From assembly GCF_933775445.1 (NCBI RefSeq), contig NC_065878.1, positions 24,130,395 through 24,194,394 of the forward strand: a stretch of DNA of 64,000 nucleotides, in the 5' to 3' direction. The notes under the pieces are model-generated. The model was not told where the DNA came from. It searched no databases and saw only the letters and a program-made list of their open reading frames with translations. Each line of letters opens with the position of its first letter. Within the stretch, counting starts at the first letter, position 1. A program made the translations under genes and the position numbers. Source of the DNA: Argentina anserina. Its lineage: Eukaryota > Streptophyta > Magnoliopsida > Rosales > Rosaceae. Positions 46,028 through 63,575 of the stretch are shown here, piece after piece.

Positions 46028-46900
46028 TAGAAACAAACAGAGAGAGCGAGCGAGCGAATGCGAGTGTTGAGTATTTAGTGAGAGAAGCAGATGAAAGGCG
46101 ATGTAAACTACGCTCGCTGATCCTGGAAATGGAATTTTAACTTGAAAAAATATCTTGTATTTCCCTTACTACCCCCCATTGTTCTCGGTTGAAACTTGAA
46201 ACCATTTATCTAAAAATTAAAAACAATAAAAGAAATTGAAATATTGTGGTTCCTATAATACAACGCAGGCATAACCCTATAATTGTCCACTCATCGAAAA
46301 ACCTTGTAATTGTCCAACAGAAATATTACAAGGGACTGTGTGGGAAGGTAATAAGTTATATAATCCTGTCATAGGTTTTTCCGCCCCCAACGCTCTACTT
46401 TGGCATTCTCTCTTCATGTCCATTTAGTTTCTGTTTCTTTGGTCCATAACTATAAAATATAATTAAAAAAATACATGTTGCACGTAACAAATGGCAATGA
46501 TGAAACACCCTCACTGCTAAGGCCTTTAGGATTCTATATTTCTCATTCAACAAGCTCCAGAATACTGTATCACTATGCTAGTTGGGGAGGTACGAAAAAT
46601 AATAAGGGCTTCAAATACGCTCTTGTTGGGTTCTAATTGGACACCAATTGACCTCAAATCTAAAAAGTTGGCATCACGTTGATCAGCTTAGTGACAATCG
46701 GCTTTCGTTCTCTTCATATGTACAAACAGCCGTAACAATAACATACTGAGAACCAAAGAGATGGGCACTACCAAAATGGGAGCATAACAAAGAAAACTGT
46801 ATCCTATAGGAGATATGAACAAAGGGAAATTCTCATGGCCGCTCCTGAGCATTACCACCTCCAGTCACACTAATACATGATGCAAGAATCCATCGTTGTT
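46028..46900. other. Intergenic sequence
   Basis: Contains the promoter of the envelope-protein gene at the left and the 3' untranslated region of the PHD-finger gene at the right. No exon is supported in between. Confidence 0.5.
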
Positions 46901-49900
46901 CTATTTTTCTGGAAAGCGCCCAAACAGAAGCAGTGAAGTATTCACATGGTGCCTTTCGGGCAGAAGTTGCTCAGATTTTTTAACAGGTTGTTCCTTGTCT
47001 GGGAAGGGGAAAGAGAGAGAGAGGGAAAGAGAAGCAGACGCATCATCTTCTTCCTCACCAAGTGTTTTTTCTAAAGGTCTGTCATAGTTATCTCTCTCAT
47101 CACCTAACCCAACAAAGAAGGGCAGACTCCCCTTACTTGGTGGTTTTGCTTCCGCCCTAAGAGCAAGCTCAAGACTTGGAAACCCATCCAACTTATCCTC
47201 ATTTCCTAATGCGAAATTTTTCCATGGCAGAGAGTTGCTATCCATCTGAAAATCCTGGATATTCCTTGACTCCACAGGAAAGAAGTGCCTTTCAGTAGTT
47301 CCCAAGTCCTCTGGAATAACTTTTTCATCACATTCTTCAAGAGAATTCTTCCCCTCAGCTGAAGTAATAGGAATAGCCTTTGAAGTACTAAAACCCTGTA
47401 ATTCACTAGAATCTAATTTTGACTTCTTTCTATCATTCTGTCCATCTCTCTGAATAGTATTCACCACATTCCAAGGCATTTCTTGACTTGTAGTAGAAGA
47501 AGCTGCTGTCTCTGACAGATCTATATGTGGATGTATTCTAGTATTAGACTGACAAGAGTTGACCTTTGTTGTCGAGTCTGTCAGAAAAGCTGTATCCATC
47601 TCTTTAGATCCATCAAATCCCGTCAGCTCCCTCAATTGTCTACTTTCATCCCTGTCTATATTCAACTTTTCCAGAATCAACTCCTCGACAGCAATCATGT
47701 TCTTTCTATCTGCAATTCTCTCCTTACCAATTTGCCCCATAGTGTCTAGTCTGCTCTCACGAAGGAAAACTTCTTGCTGCAGAACATGAATAGAAAATTA
47801 AAATAGATAACAGCACTTTATTACTCACATTGAGACCCTCATGCCACACAGACTGTCAAATCCATATGCATTCTGGAAAAAAAAAACCATACCAGGGAAG
47901 GAGTAGTGCATGCAACTGCACCAGACAAGACTGCATTGTTTGCTGTGTATTCGTAAGCACCCCCACTATCCTGCATCACCAAGTTCTCTTTTGAACCACG
48001 ACACATCTCCTCTGGGTATGTATCTTTGGAATCAAGATCCTTGCTAACCGTAAGAACCAGAGGATCTGGGAATTTGGATTCAGAGGCTGCACCAGACAAC
48101 CTGTCATCTGCACCTACACGCTTGGGAACATGCAGGTCCTTGGACAAAGTCATGGCAGTGGAAGTGCCATTGTCCAAAGAGACAACACTCGAGCCAGGAA
48201 TGTCTACTTTTCTAGTAGAGTCTACGTAATGCACCCTCGTCTCCCTGAACACACCCCATAAGAAATAAAGCATATTCCAACCTGCCAATAACAGAGAAAT
48301 GAGCAAATGATATCACAAACACTTAGGACAGTACCAACAACATTATCAAGCTGAGCATGATAACCAAATAAATTGAAGAAGATGCAATTATTTATTATAT
48401 TACTGTCTGATTTTATAAACTTCACAAGTCGAAAATTTGAATATCAGCGTTCAGCATGATCAATTATATGTGGGACACTACATGCCAATGTGATCCTCAA
48501 CTTGCACACAGAACCCCGCCAAACATAATGGCTCACAAATATATCTAGCGCAATAAAATACACAATTCCTTACGTTGTGATTTCTCAGGAAGCTGATTTG
48601 ATGGGAGTATCAGAAGTTCAATGCCGCCAAACTTTCCCTTAAGGGCTAAATCATTCTTCATCATCGCATCTATAAGGACCTTGTAGTTCCTTTCGTAACT
48701 GCATTGCAGGAATAACTTGTGAAATTGCATAGAAAATGATGAAGATAAATATATAATGTTTTAGAGTAATAATACGCGAAACACAGAATGCATGTGTATC
48801 CGTTACCTCTCAAGATCTTTGGCAAAGAAGTAGAGTGCTATATTATGTTCTTTGACACCACTTTGATAAAACTGTGTTGGCCATACACTTAAACGAGGGA
48901 CTTCCTTCAGAGGAACTTTCGGTGGAAATTTGTTGACCACTTCAAGTACTTTTGGTGATGCACAAGTCGATAAATGAGCTTGAATACCACCACATATATC
49001 CAGATTATTTCCACCTCTTTGCAGTTCAAAGCTTCCCCTGAAAAAAAATAGGTGAAGAGTATATTGTCAAGACATGTTTTACAAACAAAAAAACAAAAAC
49101 AAATACCACCAAAAGACAAGGATGGATGCAGAGTATGAAGAAAATTAATAACTAATAATTAGCAAGAGAATCCTACTGCCAAATGTATTCATATTCTGGA
49201 ATGGCTGTTGTCTTCATAAGAAAAGACATCCCCATTGAAGGATGACTCTGCAAATCTTGCACTGTAGACTTCCCAAGAAGAGGAACAACTGAACTGGAGC
49301 CTACCACACTGGAAGTAACCACAGAATTAGCAGGCTGTGATGTATTCTTGTGACAATCGGAATTAGAAATTCCAGGAATTGCTTGTCCATCATGTGATCC
49401 TCCAGTACGCATGTTATTATTCATCATGTTCGATATTATCTCTGGAGCAACTACTTCAGAACTTGATTCCATGTTGGAAACAGACAAGTCATCAGATTGA
49501 TTTAGTACTGTTTTCTTTTTGTATATTTCAGGCTTTCTAAGCAAAGCAGCGTGAATTGCATCTTTCAACCTACTACTTCTCAGCACCTCCTCCCTGCAAC
49601 TCCTTGGAGGAGAAACATCAGTAACAATAGTTTCTAAGACTACGGTATTGCAAGATTCAGCAGTATGACCAATCTCTTTACAAATTGAACAGAAAAGACT
49701 TTTTGAGCTAGCTGCAACAATCGGCCTACTGCGAACAGAGCTCTCCCTGGTTACATCAGTCTGATTTGCCATTTCCCCTGATTGAGGCACATCTTCAGAA
49801 TTCCCTTCACCATCAGCAGGTAGCTTCTCAATAGGCCGAGAATAGCTGGATAAAGGTTCATTGTTAGATAGAACTTGGTTTGACCTTTGTTCAGAAGCAG

Positions 49901-52852
49901 CAGTACACATTCCACTTATAGGAGAAGATCCACCTGCAATGGAAAATGCATTGACGAGAAGTTCATGTATTAAACACATTTGATATTGAGGTACATCCGT
50001 ACATATATGGAATACTAGCCAACAAAAAGCATAGGGTTTTAGGACATAAGATAAGCATCAACTTATTTCCCCTAACTAGGCAAGAAGTACCTGGAGAACT
50101 TTGAGTCTCAGCACCTTTACGAGTTAGACTACTTATTGCTTTTGATGAAGTACATATTTTTCCATCAGATAGTAAGGTCTTATGCTCTCGAAGGTTGCTC
50201 ACAGATAGCAAACTGTTATCACCACGGGATGCTTGGTCAACCTTCGGTGTTGAAACAATAGCACTGGATGTTGGCAAACCAACTAAAGGACGATCTAGTT
50301 TAGATAAATGTTTTCTTTCAACTGTACTCCGCTCTTTCACTTGTTTCAATCCCTTTAGATCTTTAAGAGGGTTAAATTTTGATGGTAGCATTTTAACTTT
50401 TGACTCGGATGCATTGGAACGCCCCAAGTCGGGAGATCTGAATGACACAGATTTGACCATCATTCTGGCTGTCCTCTCCTTCATATCAACAGAAGCCTGC
50501 TCTTTCAACCCCTTCTGCTTCTGAGGAACAACGTTGTCTACAGGTTTAAACCTTGGTTTGGAGTACATGTTGAAGGAGTTTGACTTTGATAATGCACCTA
50601 CAAGGGACGTATTTTATATGACGAGAGTTTCTTGATTAGTATTGAACCTTAAAATAAAAGAAATGTACAAATGAATTATAAGGACAATCAAACAAAATAA
50701 GAGCTGTCATACGAAGTCAATGATGGATATATAACATATATCAGGAACCAAAAGCTACTCACCCTTGGCTGTTTGAAGCCGAGGACCTGTTGTTGGAGAG
50801 CGCCCAGTTTCTGTGACATCATTAGTGAACATAGAAGTCTGATAAGCGGACTTAAACTTATCCTTATCCATATTCTTGAAAGAAGATTCACGTGATAATG
50901 CAATTGTTCTCTTAGGGCTTGACGGCTTTGGTGATCCCACCCGAGTTTCAAGAGCCTGCCTCTTTGAAGAAGGAGCCGCTTCTGTATTATCTGCACGTCT
51001 CTTATTAGAGAGCTGTGTACTCAAAACGGCTTTCTTCATTCTGTTTCCATCTACATCTGACATTCGGAGTTCGGAATACATAAAAAAAAATTATATTTAA
51101 AAAAGAATGGCAAGTTGGCATCCACATCCAGAAAGCTAATTCAATTTGCTTTACCTTGCTTTTGGTTTTCAATTTGCTCAGTGAACTTGCATTCCTCACA
51201 CAACCAGTCACTTTTAGGAACTCTCCGAAGCATTTTCCGCATGCAATAGCTGATTTAAGGAACAACAATGTAACAAAACTTGAACACAGGCACGGGATCA
51301 ACATAAAATGTAGCTAATAAAACCTGATAACTGAGAAATGTGCAAAAGACTCTTACATGTGTTCTGCACCATCGCTACACCTACTACATGTGACAAGCGA
51401 TTCCTCACGACCTGTGTCCCCACAAATATCACATACGTTTACCTGATTACGGGTTCCAGAAAGAGAAACCACTTTAGACTTTAGGTAATGAATACTAAAA
51501 GGGATGCTTCCGTATGCTTATAAACACTAAGAGGGAGCTTCCATACACTAGCAAAAGCAACATAGTAGATTGCTCAAGATTTTCTCACAAGTGCTATTAA
51601 GAATTAACATTGCGTCACTTTGAACTTCTGGCTGAAATGATACAAGCAATTCAAGAAGGCAAAGCTTTGGCCCTTCAACATTTCTCAAACATGTCTTATT
51701 TTATGTGATTTTTGCCACTTTGAGAGCTTATGCTGACTAGGAGCCAGTATTTTTAAGCAACATGTCATTAGAGTAGAGTAGGTTTTCATGAGAATAATTA
51801 AGTCCAAAAAGTGGTCATTGAATATTTACACAGATATTTCCTGATTTCCCAGGATTAAGAAACCGGGAAAAAAAGAAGTGAGGAGGCACCCCAGTGGGGG
51901 GCCCTGAATGCAAGTTCAAGAAGACACAAAAACGAAGCTTTCATGCAGATGATACATGTAGATTCTGTCATGAACAAAAAAAACTTACATCATGCTCCAC
52001 AGCATCTGATCCATCACTGTCATCACCATTGTCCGATTGCAACGGGCGCTTAGCAGCTGTATCAACCATCTCACTAGATTCAATATCACGTTCACCTTGA
52101 CCTGAACATCTCAAAGCTTCCTGTTTTGGGACTTCCCCATCATCACTGGTCTCTTCAAACTTTGGACACATTTTTGTAGAGACCTCCAAACCTTTGTAAG
52201 ATGCAAATTTCTGGCCAGTAGCTGGTTCTTTTGTTAATGAAGATTCCATAAGTTCTGGCAAATTCTCCTGCATACAAAACGATCACCACCTGCATCAGTA
52301 AAACTGCATTAAAGGAAAGAAAATTGACAACTCAAGGGTGGGAGAATCATTTAAAACCTTTGACATGCCATTGCCAGTAGCAGCATGTTTTGAAGGAGGC
52401 ATCTCAGATAAGGCTGAATGGGGTGGCTGTCCAAATTCTTCAGCGCCTACACTACCAACTGAAGCTAAGCTACTGGAAAGATTCTTCCTCTCTACGTTCC
52501 TGTTATTATCACAGAATGCTGTATTTGTATCATTCGCTTTACTTACACATGATATATTATCTTCATGAACTTCAACAACTTTAGAATCATTGTATGTAGT
52601 TGAAAGTTTCTCAATGCCTTCTAAATGATCAGAAGTATTAGAAAACCTTAGTGGTGGTCTGCTTTCAGCATTTTCAGACAGAGAATCGTAACTCGAATTG
52701 ACGCTAAGTAGGTTACTTGTCTCACTAGCGGTGTGCTGTAAATTGTCACAGGCCTTGATCTTGAAAGAGGACGACTTATCACTCACATTGGCAGAATATT
52801 GATTTGCCCCACTAACATGACAGGTTTCATCAAAAACAGGCTTTGACCCCAT
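46901..52852 (-). CDS. AIPP2: AIPP2/PAIPP2-like PHD-finger protein
   Basis: Exons identified from the 5' side: 52358-52852, 51989-52267, 51357-51442, 51155-51249, 50763-51056, 50091-50597, 49177-49933, 48807-49037, 48574-48698, 47893-48281 and 46901-47776. The product is about 1,370 residues. After a Ser-rich N-terminus comes a PHD finger (VCDICGDTGREESLVTCSRC, then YCMRKMLRRVPKSDWLCEEC), a zinc fold that reads histone H3 tails. A zinc-knuckle-like CSICKEIGHTAESC sits near 49670. The conserved region GSFELQRGGNNLDICGGIQA to WNMLYFLWGVFRE (exons 49037 to 48281) is the SPOC-like domain of this family. Arabidopsis AIPP2 and PAIPP2 act with the BAH protein AIPP3 and CPL2 in silencing. The start is uncertain: I use ATG 52852 (MGSKPVFDETC), while upstream exons at 52919-52949 and about 53437 could add sequence. 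Confidence 0.82.
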
Positions 52853-55236
52853 AAGAACTCTACTAAGATGCAAACAAGGACAAGAAAGAAGAGCACAAGG
52901 TGTATGCCCCAGAGTCACCTCTCATATGAAGAACAGGTACAGATGGCACCTGATAAATACAATACATTAACAACAATGTAGAGTTTCTTCGTTTTCTTTT
53001 ATGAAGCATAAGAAAAGTTGTAGACACAATTCGTCTACAGTAACAAATCAATTCACTGAATATGCTTAGAGAAACTATATCACTGTCTTCAAACTCTGTC
53101 GTTGTAAATTTGTAATCCTATTTCTGAAAATTCATTGTTCGATATAACTAATGCCTGAGCTGGTATAAGAAGTAGGAGAACCAAAGGAACAAAGACGGCA
53201 AATAAGGATTTACAGTACGCGATTAACGCAAGTGCGATCTTATAGGAGACATCAAACTCCAGTACTGCTGGGAAACTATACATAATTTGAAGTAAGAAAA
53301 CTGAAATCTATGCAAATTGTTAAAACCCTAGCGATGGAATAATAAACAGGATGGGAAATGAATTGAGCGAGCAATTAGATTTAGATCGTACAAACATATA
53401 AGAAGAAAAAAAGACGGAGAGGAGAGGGAAACCAACCTCCGGTTTCATAACAATCTGCCAAACCTCATCGACTGCCAGGCCAATCAATCGGTCCAAATCC
53501 TTATCTTAATCAAACTCCGATATTCCCAATTCCAGGAATCGCTCCCTCCCTTGTCTATTCAATCGGCTCGAATATAAAAGCCCTATCTTTCCCAGCAAAA
53601 TGCCCCAAATGTAGCTTCAGGCAAGAACCACATGAACATGTGCTACACGCAATTCTTTTTTACCGCACCGAAAAAGAAAGGAAAATATTTAGTCCCCCTT
53701 ATTTTTTATTTTTCCATATTAGTAAATAATCCTGAAATTGCACGTTTGACACGCTTGACAGCAATAATATTGGTCCATGTTTAGTGTTACGCATAATTAG
53801 AGATTTAGAGAGCAATTTGCTTAGTTTATAATTTTGAATCAATGTATAATCTAAGGACAACTAATTTATTGAGTACCCACCGTAACACTATCTAAGGATG
53901 CCGTGATGAAAATAAGGTGTCAATAAGCTCATTTATTTGTGTACTCAATTACACCAAATATGTATTAACCAAAATGAACTCATTATCTATCATTATCCCA
54001 GTTAATTCTGATAAACAATAATCTACCGATTATCATATTTTATTGAAACTGAGAACTACCTCACAAACAAAATAAGAATAAAACCTGATTCTGACCCATG
54101 TAATCTATGTTGCCACAATACAAGTCAGGTTTTTGGTATTCACACAATTCAATGAGCTTTTACAAAAACAGCATCTATGAATCTAGTAAGCAGTTGTGGT
54201 ACGTATGTTCATGCATAGAGCAATTAACATTATTTAATGTATTATCCTTATATTCAACACAATTGATTATGTCTATGGCCCTGTTTGACTCAAACCAAAA
54301 GTATGATATGAATCATATGATACACGTCCAAATACCGAGGCCCAATCTAAAACCAATGAGGTTGTGCTTCTATTTAGTTTTACCAGCGTTCAAGCAACCG
54401 CCGACGACCTTTTGAGCTCAATACAGTTGATCATGAAATTGTTAACTTATTGTAGGAGTGACTTCCTATATTGCCTCAAACGAATGTGTTCAAGGTTAAG
54501 GCGGTATGAGTAAATATTTTTATTTTTTTCTATAGTTACCAGAAGTGTTGAACCTGGGATGAAAATGAAAGATTTGATGAGAATACTGCGTTACCAGCGC
54601 AACATTGCTCACGCCAATTCGTGCACTTAAATAGAATTTCTTCGAGACTCCTGCATGAGGGGTATGATATCGTCCCATGAGATGCATTTCATATAGTTGA
54701 AACCCTGATAGAGCCAGAGGAAAAGGATAGGCCGGCGGCTGCGAGTCCAAACTATTGGCAAGCCCGAGACTATTTTCTTCTATTTTGGTTTCTTCTTTTG
54801 TCAAAATATACGTACAGGGATAACAAGGTGGCTGTTAGATACACCTACTAATTCACGTATCGATGTGCAACATTTTATAGTTTGCAGATTTAGAACCACA
54901 TTGCTCTCAGTCTTCGTTCACCAACATTTATGTCTAAAACACTTTAGGATTTGGTTGTGTTAGCCAAGCTAGGCAGCATTGTCTTCTGTTCCCTAACCAC
55001 AGCAGAAATCTTCTGGTAACAGGCACCACCAACCTTAGAGATTCACCACTGCTAATGACTCCTCGCAGCCAGTACCTAAAAGAATGGGGTACTTGCATTG
55101 CAAATTAACTGCAGACGCTGTTAACTACCCTACCCACATTTTCAGATTCCATCCCCCCCCCCCCCCCCCCCCGAAATGATTCCTACAATCCTACCATACA
55201 AAAACACTGTTTAAAATTGAAAAAGTAGTCGTTACA
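52853..55236. other. Upstream region of the PHD gene and intergenic DNA
   Basis: A probable leader exon (52919-52949) and a first exon ending near 53437 (ATGAAACCGGAG before a GTTGGT donor) belong to the PHD-finger gene but do not join its main frame in an obvious way. Beyond 53600 the sequence is AT-rich. A 20-base poly-C run lies at 55153-55172. A 94-codon frame at 54520-54804 has no recognised domain and is left out. Confidence 0.45.
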
Positions 55237-59091
<3,855 letters not shown>

Positions 59092-59239
59092 CTTCTGCAG
59101 ATCTCTTCTCTATTTACTTGAGATCTCGCTCTTCTATTCCTGATTAACCAACTCTTAACGGTCTTCTATTTTCGTTTCGTTTCGTTTCTGAATAAACCCA
59201 GTATATATATTCGGACCTTCATATCACAGCAGCCAGCAG

Positions 59240-59270
<31 letters not shown>

Positions 59271-59896
59271 CTTCTCCTTTTTTTATCGTAAAGAAAATAT
59301 TATTAATGCTGATCCCAACCGGATTACTCAATGTCTCAATGCATATTTTTTATACTCATGCCACATATTGTAACATCGGTTGAGTTGCTCTTGTACCACT
59401 TTAAAATGCTTCAAATAAATTTGATCTTAGAAATGTATTAAGTTTAGTGAGGAACTCTCATTGGTTCATGTATGAAGGAAACTAGGGATAAATTTACATC
59501 TTCATTTGGTAAAAAAGCCTTTTGCAAGAGGCTATGAATTCGTAAGACTGCATTCTTATTCCAATAATGGATAAATCAAAGCCGCCAAGTACAGGAAGTT
59601 TTATGTATCATATTATTCATGTAACATAACCAAGAAATCTTGAATACTTGTCAGGTCTCTGATTTATTCAGACCTAAAACTCGAGTTGCAAACGTACTTT
59701 TAAACAAAGAGCTGTCCAGAAACTCCACAAACTTTGAGATAAATGAACACATGCCGAGCTACTCTTCGACATCTCACAAACCACATGCTAGCCCTTCTAC
59801 AAGACTCCACATTATTCTATCAATCATCTGCAAATGTTTACATCACACTAACTCAGAACTTGAAAATGAGTTTCTAGTAAACATGCCCTGCATTCT
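59092..59896. other. GTG promoter and GRF 3' region
   Basis: Contains the 5' flank of the GTG gene with a (CT)n run at 59241-59267 and, to the right, the presumed 3' untranslated region of the growth-regulating factor. No other exon is supported. Confidence 0.5.
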
Positions 59897-62800
59897 TTAC
59901 TCACCATGTGGAGACCGAGAACTTGTTCCAGAGAAATCTGAAGAAGTCATTGGAATTGATATTGAAAGCTGGGTTGTGGAGAATGAGGTTTGGTTGGATC
60001 GGTCATCCTCCAGACCTGACCAGGAGTCTTGGCATTTAGGCCACTCATCTAAGAAAGGACGGAGAGACTGACCTTCCTCTTTCAAAGGTTCCTCTGAGGG
60101 GAAGTCATTATTGAAAAATGAATGCTGTGGATAATCATTCTGCCATACGGAGCCATCACCCGATTTTGATGCAGGAAATGAAGCAACTCTGGATGGCATC
60201 GCAGGCCATGTGCTGTCTATCGGGGAGTCCATGTGGATACCCCTGTTGCTTCCTGAAGTATCAGAGAAAAAACTATGCTCACCCATTTCAGACTTAAGTC
60301 CTTGAAGATACCTGAAGCGCAAAAAAGTGAGAATCATTGATGTTAGAAATTCTGAAATTGTTTTCACCTTCTCTCAAGATATTGACAGTGAATGCTATCA
60401 AACTAAATGAGTCTCAAAGTTTCAATATATCATTGCCAGTATGACTGCTTCCAAATTCGTCCCAATAGAATTTCAAATTACTCACACAGATTTCTATATA
60501 CCTTCAGCTACTTTAAGAACTACCAATATAAAATACTAAACTTTTGCATCCAAATGCAAAGCAATATGTAATACACTACCTTCACATTATTCTCAGTGTT
60601 GCTATTATTCACATTGATCTCCTAACATAAGACTCATGCCGAATAAAAATTTGTTTGGCAACAAAACTAATAGCTTTTTCCTAACTCTGACTTGTTACAA
60701 ATAATATCTCTAATCTCTTTTACTAAACCTACAATTAAATAACTGCACACTCCTGTGAGTAATCCATAATCGCATTAAATACAGAAATTGAGAACTGGTA
60801 ACTGGTTGGCATTAACAGCAGAAACGACAAAGAAAAAGGGAACACATACTAAGTTCTATCAAACGATCACAGGACAAAGGCAGCACATATTAAGTTCTAA
60901 AAATCCGAATTATTGTCATAGCTGTTATAAATGTCATCACTTGGTGTTACATGGGCCAATATCATTCAAATGGTGTGGTGATTGGGACTTCTACCATCTG
61001 GATATTTGGTTTATAGCAGTCTTACTTGTGCTCAAAAATAAAATTGTGTGGATATTAGTGTTAAATGTATATATTTAATCACTACAAAAAGTTCTAACAG
61101 CAGAAATATGTATAAGAACATCGAGAAAGTTAGCACCTTATTTCCATTTCATAGGCATAAACTCAACAAAACTTGGTGTTTCATATCGCTCAGGTTCCAA
61201 TCTAACCAAATTTAAACTAAGTAAACTAAAAGTAAATTAACAAGCTAGAAGACTTGCGTTTGATTCTTCGAGGATTCAAACTTCCATTTCTCTATTATTG
61301 GCAATAATTTTTCACACAACCAGGTCAAGCAAAGATTGAATAAATTGCAATACCTATAACATTTTCTTGCACTTATAAAAATACCTATAGTCTTTGTTTG
61401 GGATTCCAAAGGGAATGGTGTCTATTTGATAACGAGACTGATTGGTTCCAGAACTTGCGCCTTGGGTATCCCCGAAGGAATTCAATGGAAGGGTCTGGAA
61501 GCTCCCAGTTCCACTGCTGGTTCCAGCAACAGTCAATGATGTCACACTGGACGATGACTGTGTTATTGTTTGTGATTCCACAGGCTTTCTTGAACGGTTG
61601 CGGCCACGGTGCATGTGGCGCTCACAGTACTTTGAGTCGGGGTATGCATCCTTTGAGCACCTCCATTTCTTGCCATCAGTCCTCCTGCAGCGTCCCGGCT
61701 CCGGGTCCACCTTCTTTCCGTAGAAGGAACAATAACCCACTGCAAAATTTATCCACAATCGAACTGTAAGTGAAACTTCAACTACATATTCAAAATAAAA
61801 CTAGTGTATTAACGGTGGTATGATCCAAATATATATATATATATATATATATACACAAAAATTCTCAGATGCAGACGTCCGGACAGTCCGCACCGTGCGG
61901 ATTCGGCGATTCCGACCACCAGCGACGCGCAACGATGGCGCCGAGCAGCACAGCCGCACTTCCCTCCTCCCAATGCTCATGTTTGTGCCGGTCGGAACTG
62001 CAACCCAGGCCTACGGCGGCAGGAATATCAAAATCTCCGCACGGTGCCCATAAACTTGAAATTTTGAGATTCTAGCCGGCGTTACAACTCCGGCCAACAC
62101 AAACAGGAGCGCCAGGAGGAAGGAAGTGCGTTTTTGCTGGTTAGCGTCGTCGTTGTGTGTCACCGGTGACCGGAATCGCCGAATCCGCACGATGCGGACC
62201 ATCCGGACGTTCGTAGCAGAGACAGACTGTATATATACAATCCCTAACTACAAAGTGAATTTCCAATTCTAACACACTTTTTGGTCAAATTTTTTCATCA
62301 AAAGTTATTCAATAGTTAGGTATGTTATTCACGATTATCTCTACAAAATTTCATCCAATTTGACAATTATTTGAGCTTTCAAATTGAGATTTAAACCAAC
62401 GGTTCACGTTGAGCTGTTTTGATTTATTCATTGATTTAATTTAATTTAATACCTTAACGATAACCAAATTGAATGAAATTTTGTAGAGATGATCATGAAT
62501 AACATATCTAACTATTGAATGGCTTATGATGAAAATATTTGACCGAAAAGTTTGTCATAATTGGAACTTCACTCTGTAATTTCAGAGTGAAACCACGATG
62601 ATATTGTTATATATATATGATATATGAAGAAACTGCAACCGCAGTGGAGTTGGTTAAGCATCTCCTTATAAATTCTCACAGTTAGAACCTCAGCATCTCC
62701 TTTTTTATATAATATAGGAAGCGAATATTGGACTACAGAAAAAAGAAACTTGCAAATATAACAACTTTAAAACTAAGGGCTTAGAAAGAAATATTAATTC

Positions 62801-63575
62801 CATTTAAGAAATCATTCCCGATTTCAGAAAAGTAGCGGCCACAGCAGGAATTGAAAACTTGAATAAAGATCTGCGATGAAATTAAATTGAATTCATCCAT
62901 CAGAGCATTGTCACAAAGTCCTAACAAAACCTCAATTAACTAGTTAAGTTCGTTGGCTCGTGCAAAAGAAGAGAATAAAAACTAGAAGAATCTGGCAAGG
63001 AAAAATAAAAGGCTTGTGATAATGTATTGAAACGCATTCATCAAAGTATAATGGAAATGTATTACGTATTCATTCACTGTCTATGAAACCCTCAGCAGTG
63101 AGCAATCTATAAGAGACATAATAAAATGGCAAAAACATAAACACATCTTCTTAATCTTATCTGAAGAAGAGGAAAGACTGTTAAAATCAAATCAAGCATA
63201 GAGCTGAAAAATTGAGAGAAAGGAGAGTTAGGTAGGCGTACTGGTGGAATGGTGGAAGAATCTGTGAGAGATGGACTCAAAACTCTTCTGAATAGGAAGG
63301 ACGAGATCAGGAGGCACAGGCATGCCTGCCATCATATACTTGAAGATCAGGGCCTGATGCTCCAGCTCTTGCCACTGAGACACTGTAAAAGGTGACATCA
63401 TCCCCATCCCCATTCCCATCAGATTCCCGCTACTCCCGACCCCACCCCCGCCTGCACCACTGCAGCTATTCATCTCCACTGTACTACACCCAAACCCACC
63501 ACCGCAGCCACTATTGATTCCTCGCTCACGCACCTGTAACTCCTTCGCAACACCACCCAGAACCTCCTCAAACAT
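59897..63575 (-). CDS. GRF: Growth-regulating factor (QLQ-WRC transcription factor)
   Basis: Three exons, 63242-63575, 61385-61739 and 59897-60311, give 367 residues. Start is the ATG at 63575 ([19 protein letters not shown]); an upstream in-frame TTG is not used. The QLQ domain lies near residues 60-95 ([20 protein letters not shown], then [13 protein letters not shown]), the surface that binds GIF co-activators. The WRC domain follows across the first junction: [20 protein letters not shown], then [20 protein letters not shown], with the C3H zinc-binding residues and nuclear localisation signal. The C-terminal part ([30 protein letters not shown]) is the TQL/FFD-type region seen in several GRFs. 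GRFs promote leaf and organ cell proliferation. A miR396 site is present in the WRC exon. The first intron is about 1.5 kb and holds two fold-back elements. The subgroup is not assigned. Confidence 0.93.
61576..61597 (-). promoter_or_regulatory. miR396 target site in the GRF mRNA
   Basis: The transcript segment (5' CCGTTCAAGAAAGC, then CTGTGGAA) matches the canonical GRF target of miR396, including the usual one-base bulge, and encodes the end of the WRC domain (RNRSRKPVE). Known biology: miR396 cleaves GRF mRNAs and limits organ growth. Confidence 0.93.
61863..62220. mobile_element. Fold-back (long inverted repeat) element in GRF intron 1
   Basis: Left end (ACGTCCGGACAGTCCGCACC, then GTGCGGATTCGGCGATTCCG) is mirrored at 62171-62220 with few changes. 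The similarity continues inward imperfectly to the centre, so arms are about 178 bp. It is GC-rich relative to the flanking intron. A TA run precedes it at 61832-61853. No coding capacity. Confidence 0.75.
62249..62585. mobile_element. Second palindromic element in GRF intron 1
   Basis: Sequence at 62249-62395 (for example TTCAATAGTTAGGTATGTTA, CTACAAAATTTCATCCAATT) returns as its reverse complement at 62437-62585 with scattered mismatches. Arms are about 148 bp around a short centre. It is AT-rich and unrelated to the neighbour at 61863-62220. It fits a MITE or MULE-type fold-back element; target duplication not determined. Confidence 0.75.

Noticed and set aside
54520..54804. 94-codon minus-strand ORF in the gap before the GTG gene
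   Set aside because: No known motif, no splice context and no neighbour support; treated as chance.
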